From positions 70,179,406 through 70,243,405 of the forward strand of contig NC_037670.1 of assembly GCF_003255815.1 (NCBI RefSeq): 64,000 nt of DNA, read 5' to 3'. Source of the stretch: Theropithecus gelada (lineage: Eukaryota; Chordata; Mammalia; Primates; Cercopithecidae). Positions 56,441 to 64,000 of this stretch are shown here, piece after piece. The notes below the pieces were generated by a model. It searched no databases and was not told the origin of the DNA. It saw only the letters and a program-made list of their open reading frames with translations. Position 1 is the first letter of the stretch; each line of letters starts with the position of its first letter. The position numbers were made by a program, and so were the translations under genes.

Positions 56441-56724
56441 CCATGAAAGAGCCGAGGATCATATTGTGTCAAGAACCAAGAACTCTGATTAATATGATTT
56501 TGTGCATCTGGGTTCAATAAAAATAAATTTAAAAAACAGTTAATAGAGACCAATGTTATTTTGATAAAGCAGGCTGGTGGGTGCTGAAGTTTCTTTATAG
56601 TTGTCTGTAAGACAACATCTTATGATTTAAAAAAAAAATTCAAACACATCTTACAATCTTTTCCAAAGGTCCCTTTATGTTTTTATTTTGTGTGTGTGTG
56701 ACATAAACAGAGCCATGTTACAGA
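56441..56724. other. AT-rich gap
   Basis: A9-10 run near 56630 and a (TG)6 run near 56690. No gene. Confidence 0.3.
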
Positions 56725-57070
56725 AATAACGAGACAGCCAGGTGAGGGCGGGCGGGGGGGCCCACAAAGACCTGCTCCCTGGGACGAATGAGCACTGGCG
56801 TGGAGCTACAGAGGTTCCCGCCATTTTGCAGTGAGGAGGAGTGTGGCCCCTCCTCTTCCTGTGTGTCGCCTGGGATACAAGCAGTGAGGCAGGAAGCACT
56901 CTAGCAGGGGCCTCTGGCCTTTCGGAGAGTCCCTGGGTCCCCCTTTTCTTCCTTTTCACTCAAACCTTTCTTTACTGTTCAGACCATCTGTGAGCCTAAA
57001 TTTTGATGACTGTGGGATGGACAAGGACTCAGTCGTTAGCTGAACTGAGGAAAAGTCATGCAACAATAAC
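56725..57070 (+). mobile_element. Solo LTR, ERVK-like (MER9-type)
   Basis: An abrupt GC-rich block of about 334 bp between two copies of AATAAC (56725-56730 and 57065-57070), a 6-bp duplication as expected for class II (ERVK) insertions. Wording such as 'gacctgctccctgggacgaa', 'ttcccgccattttgcagtga', 'ggcccctcctcttcctgtgt' and 'agaccatctgtgagcctaaa' resembles MER9/HERVK9-class LTRs. CpGs are retained (ggacgaa, ggcgtgg, tcccgcc, gtcgcc, ttcgga). The terminal TG appears mutated to CG. No TATA box is obvious. A 94-codon reverse frame (56675-56959) is a shadow. Class is inferred from the duplication length plus remembered wording. Confidence 0.7.
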
Positions 57071-57194
57071 AATTTCAGAAGTTTGATCTTAACAGGAACA
57101 GAAGTTTAATGCTTCCATCAGATAATAAAATTTATCAGCATTAATGGTATTCACTACAATCACATGGCTACCTGGAGATTAAGCAAGGATACAT

Positions 57195-57320
57195 GTAACT
57201 AGATCAATTCAGTTCCATTCAATTACAGAAGAATTGAGAGTTCTTTATATGCGAGGCACTGTGCTAAGTTCTGGAGGTACAAAGGCAAATGTATCCTGTA
57301 TAGATAGTTCATGGTGTCCC
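57195..57320 (-). mobile_element. L2 LINE 3' end, antisense
   Basis: 'gcgaggcactgtgctaagtt', 'ctggaggtacaaaggcaaat', 'ctgtatagatagttcatgg' follow the reversed L2 terminus. A further hint of the same family is at 57492-57545 ('caaacatttgctgaagtgct'). Confidence 0.55.
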
Positions 57321-58974
57321 GGTGTTTACTATCACACAGTAACCTCATGAGCTTTTTGTTTTTCTTTGTTATTTCTTCCCTATCTATAGATAACATATAT
57401 GTTGGTGGTGTTCTTGGTGTCATGTGCAGGTGGCCGTAGGACATAACACGTTTGTGTCCCCACACACATACATCCACTTTCTCATTGGATAACATTATTC
57501 AAACATTTGCTGAAGTGCTAAGTACCAGACATGATTGCAGACATAGAGTTAGTTGATTTTGTACAAAAGGCAAAAGTACTCGTGTGAATACATTGCACAT
57601 TATTTGTTTAATTCCACTAGTGATGCAGATTGAAAACTCTTTCATGTTCCTTCTGGGGAGTTCTGCTTACTTTGCTGACCTCAGAGCCTATGCTGACCTA
57701 TGGACCTATATTTCTGTATTTTTTTCTGTAACTATACTCAATATGGCTGTGAGTGAGCTTTATGTCAATTCACATTGTTAGGCTGCAAAGAAGAGAAACC
57801 GATTTATGGTACCTTTAGTAAGGAGATTATCTTAGAGATACGGAGGAGGAAGTGGAATCTCAGAGGGAGAAGTGTTTGGAGCCAGGCCATGCAGAGAAGA
57901 CAGCTGGATGGTCATGGTGGAAGCCAGGTGTCTGGAGGGCCGGGTAATCCTTTTGCCCTCTTATTGCTTTCCATGTTGTTGCTGTAATGGCATCAGAAGT
58001 AACCTCTGTCACTATTGAGGAACTCCTGGCGATTATCCATCCACATGCACTTGTTGCTAAGATTAAATAAGTCAAGAGAGCATGGCATTTTGTAAGCACT
58101 ACATATTATTGTTTATTATTGTTATTGTTGCCTTAAAGTTTACTCATTACTTGAACTTAGTTTGTGCTCCCAACTATTTCCTTCTCCTTATTTTATCCTC
58201 TGCTCAGACTGTAAGTGGAGTCTCATTTTCAAACTTCTCAAAGAGGCTATTTCATTGTAGTTTTTTTTTTTTTTTCAGGCCAACTCATAATTTAGTGGTC
58301 ACCTTGACTATGGCCATTTGAGATAGCCCATTCAGTTAGGATGCCTGTGAAGCCACAGCCTTGTGGCACAGTGGACAGCTCCCAGCTCAAGGGATGATGC
58401 AGGAGTCCTTCCTCAGTATTGACTATGGCCTTGGCAGTTTCTCAGATGATTATGGCAGGCACTGCAAATGACCTGTTTGGTACAAACTTACTTTCCCTTG
58501 TCCAAATTATTTACCTCAAAAATGTGCTTACTGGAGTCTTAACAACTCTTCAACACAAAGTCAGTGGTGCCAATTTGGAGTCATCATACCCATATACTAA
58601 AGTAGCTTTATGATTATTCTCAAGGTCATTGAGGCACGATTTCCATCTGTGCAGAAAGACTCTAGGGCTAAGACAGTCTGTACTGAGGAAGGAACTCTAG
58701 GTTGTTTCATGATTGTACCAAGAGGCTCTGGCTTCCCAGACATCTTTTTCTGGCCCTGGAGTCTTTTTTATACATATAGAACTCATGCCTCAATCAACTT
58801 GGGAATAATCATGAGTTAATGTATTAGTAAGACCAAAATAATCTTCAGTAAATTTTAGAGTTACCAATATTATTTTCTCATAAACAAGAGACCAACAAAA
58901 TAGATCTAACACCAGTTTTTCAATATCCAGATACATTGGAAATATCCTGACAGTTTATTTATATTGGAAATTAT
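57321..58974. other. No gene recognised
   Basis: A weak MIR 3' end may lie at 58060-58130 ('taagattaaataagtcaag', 'tattattgtttattattgtt'). A T15 run is at about 58260-58275. Otherwise unique-looking with short chance frames. Confidence 0.3.
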
Positions 58975-59085
58975 ATGGGATTTGGGGTCAAAGGACAAGA
59001 AGTTGAATCCTGACACTGTCACTCAATAGATGGGTGGGTAACTTAACCTCCCTGAGACTAATTACCTTCATTTCAGAATTTTTCA
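58975..59085 (+). mobile_element. MIR SINE
   Basis: 'gggatttggggtcaaaggac', 'agttgaatcctgacactgtc', 'gggtaacttaacctccctga' in sense order; the 3' half is missing. Confidence 0.7.
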
Positions 59086-60184
59086 ATACTATTTATTAGC
59101 ACAGCCATGCTATAAAAACATGATGTAACATGTTAGGAAAAAAAATATAAGGGGCTTCCAAGCCGAAGGCAGAAGATATAGTAGGTTAAAAGAAATGAAA
59201 ATAAAATTGTAGACTGGGAATTTCTTATTACTTCCTGTCATCAATATTTTGAAATTATTTCTGAGAACACGATGTATTCCATGAGGAAGAAAGAAAGTCT
59301 AGAAATATGACCTAAATATGTGTCAAATGAACAAAACACAACAGAAAGTTTCATTGTTGACTGTGACTTAATTAATAGAGGCTTTAATCCTTGCTTTCAG
59401 TAGGCAGAATGACTAATTGAGTACTAAAATATCTCTATTATTTTTATTTCTAAGTTCTCAAATTGTACTGATGGGTGAACTGAGGATATGTAAAACCCAG
59501 GGGCGAACAGAATTTCTGGTTGGATTGAAGTGTCTTATAGACCAGAGTTTTATTTTGCACAAGGGTATGACTCTTTCCTAATTTATGAACCCTTCAGTTT
59601 TTTGTTATTGCCATGTGGTTTTTAAATTGTATTTTTAAATAGGGGTATAATTTGGAAGCATTTGCTCCTCGGAGTAAAGATCTTACCTATTAGATTTGAA
59701 TTAATTTTTCAGAAAGTGTGTTTAGGATAAATGTTAGCTCAAACAGGCTTTCTTCAAAGTTGACAAAGACAAGGAAGGAGAGAGGGGCAGTGACCCTACT
59801 CAACTGCCTGGCCTTCCTCACCTGTTCCTGGCCTCCTTGGCTCATCCAGGAAGGACCCGGTGCCTGCAGCAGCCTAAGAACAAGCTGCCTGAAATCCAGG
59901 TGGAATAAAGGTATTTCTGTTTCCCATCAGCACGTCCTCAGAGCAGAAATTAAAAAATGAACCTGAATCTAGAAAGCCTCACTAATGGGAACCCCACATT
60001 TGGCCGAGCTTTGTTGGGTTTTTCATGACCAAACGTACGGGCATCCCTTCGAGCCTCCTTCCTTCCTCCACCACTTTCTTGGCCATCTATACTCAGGCCA
60101 TGGGTAACAATCACTGTTATCTCTACCTTCAACCTGCCCAGAAATTATAGCAGAAAAGATAAAAGAAGTAGTGAAGAATTGCTC
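59086..60184. other. No feature recognised
   Basis: AT-rich to 59700, then a GC-richer unique patch to 60130 with frames of 60-80 codons and no domain. Confidence 0.3.
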
Positions 60185-60400
60185 TGTACTGAAGGTGTAC
60201 TCAGTTGCCAGGAACTATATATAAAAGCTTTTATGTAATCCCACAGCAATCCCACAAATAGTTATGATTAGACTTATTTTACAGATGGAAAAAAAATGAG
60301 GGTTAGAGATGTTATTTTAATTAGAAAGCCAAAGTTGCAAAGCTAGTAAGTTGCTAATGGTGAGCCAAACTGAGGCCCCTCTGTTTCCAGTGTATGAGTG
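60185..60400 (-). mobile_element. MIR SINE
   Basis: Antisense MIR: 'ttgccaggaactatatataa', 'aagcttttatgtaatcccac', 'agcaatcccacaaatagtta', 'cttattttacagatggaaaa', 'agttgcaaagctagtaagtt' and 'gagccaaactgaggcccctc'. Near full length. Confidence 0.8.
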
Positions 60401-61049
60401 CTTGTGAAGCTGCTCTAAGTGGGCAGGGCAAGTGGGAGCCCCTACCTCTGCAGGGACAGAGCACCCCGGATGCCTGCGTGGTGGGGTGCCCGAAAGTCTC
60501 CTGCATTTCTAAGCCAGAACTTGCAAATCTGTGCTTATTTCTCCCTACTTCAGAGTTTGCCTACAATTCAATTGCCTGCTGACTTGGATGAGTACTCGGG
60601 GGAATACTTTTGATTTTGTGTTCTGGGGCTACCTAGTCCAATAATATGGAGTGCTGTGAGAGACACTGGCATAGCTTTTCATAGAACAACCTTCAACAAT
60701 GTTTAAAGAAAGCTGTAGTGAAACAACTATGAACCAACATTACCCCGTTTTGCTGATTTCAGCAAATGGTCCCCAACTCGAAAACATGTCACCATTCAAA
60801 GCTCAGTTTTAGGTTGGTTGTTAAAATTTAGATCACATTTTCAGAAATGGTATTATAAATGGCAGTTAGGCTTCCAGGCTACCTTATAAAAACCTACTTA
60901 CCACATAACATAGCTGGAATACTTTGTATTTATAATAAAAAATGGTAGACAATAATACTATTGTAATGCTACAAATTAAAACAAGTAATGATGGTGGGCT
61001 AATTAACTTTTATGTAATTCGTGTGGCCTCTAGCTTGAGGAAACCCAGT
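60401..61049. other. No feature recognised
   Basis: A small GC-rich patch at 60410-60500, then AT-rich. Two overlapping 62-64 codon frames, no domain. Confidence 0.3.
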
Positions 61050-61245
61050 GTAACAGCTATGAGCTTGCTCTGGGGTTAGAACATCTGGTTCAAATACTAG
61101 CTTTATGGCCTATTTATCGGTGTGACCATGGGACAAGGTATAACTCAATGAGCCTCAGTTTATTCAACTATAAAATGGGGATAAAAACACCTCATAGGGT
61201 TGATGCGAGTATTAAGTGAGATAATATGTCTAAAGTGTTGGTGTT
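61050..61245 (+). mobile_element. MIR SINE
   Basis: Sense MIR in good order: 'gagcttgctctggggttaga', 'acatctggttcaaatactag', 'gtgtgaccatgggacaaggt', 'atgagcctcagtttattcaa', 'ctataaaatggggataaaaa', 'cacctcatagggttgatgcg', 'agtattaagtgagataatat'. Confidence 0.9.
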
Positions 61246-61439
61246 GTAGAGTTTGACACCTACAAAGTTCCTGGGGTATGATAACTGTTGTAGATATGAT
61301 TGATACCTGTTGATCGTTAAGTTCTTCCCACTGAATGGACACTGTGCCAAAGATGTTGCCTATAATTTAAACCTATTAGCCCAGTTTTACAAATGTGTGC
61401 TTGAGGTGCTCTGAGATTAAGCAACTTGCCCAAGGTCAC

Positions 61440-61911
61440 ATCAAAACGTGTCAACTTGTCTAGACCACAGGGTACCCAGATACTTGGTCAAACATTATTC
61501 TGGGTGAGTCTGTGAGGGTGGTTCTGGATGCAGTTGACATGGGAATGGGTGAACTGAGTAAAGCAGAGTGCCCTCCTCAATGTGTGTGGGGCTCATTGAA
61601 TCTGTTGAGGGCCTGAATGGAACAAAAGCTGAGGAAGGGAGAACTCTCTCTCTCTGTGAGTGTCTTTGAGCTAGAACAGGGCTCTTCTCCTGCTTTCAAA
61701 CTTGGACTGGAACTTACGCCATCAACTCTTCTGCTTCTCAGGGCTTCAGACTTGGACTGGAATTGCATTATCAGCTCTCCTGGGTTTCTAGCTTGTCAAC
61801 TGCAGATCTTGGACTTCTCAACCTCCATAATCTCATAAGTAAATTCCTTATAATAAATCTCTTTAGATAATAATAGATGAAAGATAGATGGAGGGATAGA
61901 TAGATAGATGA

Positions 61912-61944
<33 letters not shown>

Positions 61945-61984
61945 CCTATTGGTTCCATTTCTTGGGAAAGCTTTGATGAATACA
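61440..61984 (+). mobile_element. Solo MLT2-type (ERVL) LTR inside a MIR
   Basis: Same family as 51036-51712, same orientation: 'gtgtcaacttgtctagacca', 'agatacttggtcaaacatta', 'gggtgaactgagtaaagcag', 'ggcctgaatggaacaaaagc', the duplicated 'cttggactggaa' units (61700 and 61749), 'ttctcaacctccataatctc', 'ccttataataaatctcttta', and a 3' end 'gatgaataca'. Perfect duplication GTCAC at 61435-61439 and 61985-61989. The first dozen bases of the LTR are shortened or diverged. Confidence 0.9.
61872..61944. repeat. (GATA)n microsatellite in the LTR
   Basis: Imperfect GATA units with GATG and GGGATA variants, the longest regular run about eight units at 61912-61943. It occupies the same LTR position as the TATC array at 51541-51676 but shows the complementary motif on the same strand. 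Confidence 0.95.
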
Positions 61985-62055
61985 GTCACAGAGATGGAAG
62001 GTGAAAGAATGAGGCCTGGCATCCAGGTCTATAGGTTTGAAAGCTGAGAGTCCTC

Positions 62056-64000
62056 TGAGGTCTGGCTGTGACTCCCTTTGGGTCCATGGTTTGGACTGCC
62101 CAGTTCTTACTCTGTGCATAGTAGCACTGCCCGAGCCAGGAATGCGGACAGTCAGGATTATCAGGGACAGAAAGAACGAGGAGAAATAGTAAAGAGCAAG
62201 TAATCGTGTGAGCCAAGGCAAAAATGGGTCCCCAATTCTTATCAATTGTTGCTTAATTTAACTTTGGAGTTTCACCAAGTTTTATCAAAGATTCCTTTTA
62301 ACTGCTTCCAAAACTTGATGGTAGGAGCCAAAAATCCTTCAAGGTCACATGACTTTATGGCCTCCAGCACCATGCCTGGCACATAACAGGTATATGAGAA
62401 ACCCCATTAACTCTGAGTAAGACGTCACAGCACTTACAAAATTTTTGTGATATTTCCACTGACTTCAGTTTCCTTGGGAAGCAGTGATGAAGGATTTGAT
62501 TTCTAGAGGTCTCTTATCTGTCGGAACTCTACATAGCCACCACCTACTTTCAAAGTGACTCCTCTATTAGGGAGCAGGGGGAAGGTTTTGCTAGCCATAG
62601 ATGCTAAGACAGAAATTTTAAAATGCAGTACTCCCACACTGAACCCAAGTTCTATGTTTTCCCTGACCAAAAAGAGGTCTCTCTCCTGCTTTACTGACTT
62701 GGCTCCCAGCTTTTCCATTTCAGGAACTGATCCTTGCCAGATGGTGTTTAACTGTCTTCAATGCAATGATTATGTTTATTTATCTAAATGTCCCTGAAGC
62801 TTCGACTGATGAACTTGATTTTATTTATCTCTCTTCTGACTCAGTAAATTCTCTAGAATATAATATTTACAATCTAAGCTTAATAGAACCTCACGACATT
62901 GAAACATGACATGATTTTTTAAAACACAGGTTAATAAATGAATACAATACAAAAATTAAATATATGAGGATGAAGAGAAAGAAAGTGATCACAGAAAATC
63001 TGGAAAACAAAAAAGTAAAAAGCAGATGAAGCTTTCTGAAGTAGCACAAGCTAAAGAAAACAATGACCACTGGCATTCCGCAGTCATGCTTTCTGCTCTG
63101 TTATTTTTAACTTTTTATTGTTTTTGTTTGTTTGGTTAATATGGTTTCTTTTTCCTTTGCCACTTTGTAATAAATGAAGTGAAAGAGATTTTGTTAGAGT
63201 ATTAACACAATGTTCAAAAGTATCTGCTGCTCCTACCATTTCTTTGGACCAGCCTCGCTGCCTTCACCACCACCAGTGCCAGCAGCTGTCCTGCAGGCAC
63301 TGATGCTGCTGTGTGGCCAAGGCTAGAGCTTCCCTATCACCATCGTCTCTGCATTTCTCACGTGTGAAAATCCTGGAAAACCCAGGATGCTGAAAATATT
63401 CAACTCAGTGTTTCTCCACTGGAATTCGTTAGTTCCATGTTGTTACCTCGGCTTCCTGAAAGACTGAGGTCAATCTTGAAAAGGTGACAACCTTATCTTC
63501 TTGGAACCTGGCTGCTCTGTTCTTTCATCCCTTCCACATGCTTTTCTGCTGTACAGAACTTCTGACACCGAAGCAGATATTTGTACATGGAAATGATACA
63601 CAGAATGCTGAAAGAGACTGGAATCTCTCTCCTTATCTACCTCCATGTGGCTGCTGACAACAGAGATATATAACTTCTGGGGTACATCCAACACATGAAA
63701 GGTTAGAACATCCATATATCACCCACTACTTTCTTTCAAGGGGAGTTTCCTAATTTTTGCAATCACTTGGCAGGTCTATATTTCACTGCTTTATCCACTT
63801 TCTCCTTGCCCCCCACACCACTGATTGCTGACATAAATGAGCAAAGGATCATTCCTAAGACTTTTGCCTGGGCTTTATAGTTGCTACCAACAATTTTGCC
63901 ACAGAAACTACAAATAAAAATAAGCTCTGCAATGAATAAAGTAAACAGGGGGCTTGTAGAACCCCATGAATTGCTGTCTAGAAAATGGGCTTTTCATCTG
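62056..64000. other. Window end, no gene recognised
   Basis: Possible L2/MIR 3' end scrap at about 62350-62400 ('ccatgcctggcacataacag'). AT-rich at 62880-63180, GC-moderate at 63240-63350. Frames up to 83 codons without domains. Confidence 0.3.

Larger units (their letters stand above)
61330..62055 (-). mobile_element. MIR SINE, split by an MLT2-type LTR
   Basis: Antisense MIR. Left, 61330-61439: 'tgcctataatttaaacctat', 'ccagttttacaaatgtgtgc', 'taagcaacttgcccaaggtc'. Right, 61985-62055: 'acagagatggaaggtgaaag', 'gcatccaggtctataggttt'. The MIR reads through when the LTR and one GTCAC are removed. It lies tail to tail with the sense MIR at 61050-61245. Confidence 0.75.

Overview
This window is ordinary primate, almost certainly human, nuclear DNA. 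The lineage shows in the repeats: one AluY, three AluS-type and two AluJ-type copies plus one 5'-truncated Alu; a young 5'-truncated L1 of the L1PA/L1PB group; a MER75-type piggyBac element; and LTRs resembling HERV-E (LTR2) and an ERVK family. I find no protein-coding gene, tRNA, rRNA or other functional RNA gene that the sequence can support. The longest open frames are 167, 156 and 151 codons; they are chance frames across repeats or unique DNA, have no recognisable domain and sit in no splicing context I can defend. The region reads as intergenic or deep intronic DNA.

Layout. 0-2 kb: an L2 LINE broken by an unclassified ~460 bp block and a solo MST LTR. 3-3.4 kb: a hAT-Charlie element. 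4.4-6.4 kb: an MLT1-like LTR split by a piggyBac element, then an L1M 3' end. 6.4-11.4 kb: mainly unique sequence with one Alu and one MIR. 11.4-14.2 kb: a long reverse L2, an L1 scrap and two MIRs. 14.2-21.4 kb: the longest repeat-poor stretch. 21.5-27.8 kb: truncated Alu, MIR3, MLT1 LTR, an orphan ERVL pol relic, MIR, an L2 split by Alu, and 1.25 kb of reverse L1M. 29.5-33.4 kb: L1M-like sequence, MIR, AluY, MST LTR, AluJ and L1PA-like. 34-38.4 kb: unique and AT-rich. 38.4-42.7 kb: AluJ followed by more GC-rich unique DNA and a small CpG cluster. 43-46.4 kb: hAT element, HERV-E-like LTR carrying an Alu, THE1 LTR, L2 end, MST LTR. 49-52 kb: L2 end, MLT1 LTR, and an MLT2-type LTR inside a MIR. 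54-57 kb: two L1M 3' ends in tandem and an ERVK-like solo LTR. 57-64 kb: scattered L2/MIR and a second MLT2-type LTR inside a MIR.

Several insertions can be ordered in time from nesting and target-site duplications: MST into a tract flanked by L2 (TCTTC), piggyBac into MLT1 (TTAA), MLT2 into MIR twice (GAGTA and GTCAC), Alu into L2 (16 bp) and Alu into the HERV-E-like LTR. Nothing here forms an operon-like or cooperating gene system. The most informative items are the fossil piggyBac transposase N-terminus, the two MLT2 LTRs with independently grown tetranucleotide arrays at the same internal site, and a few unexplained unique blocks. Repeat family names come from memory of consensus sequences; subfamily assignments are tentative.
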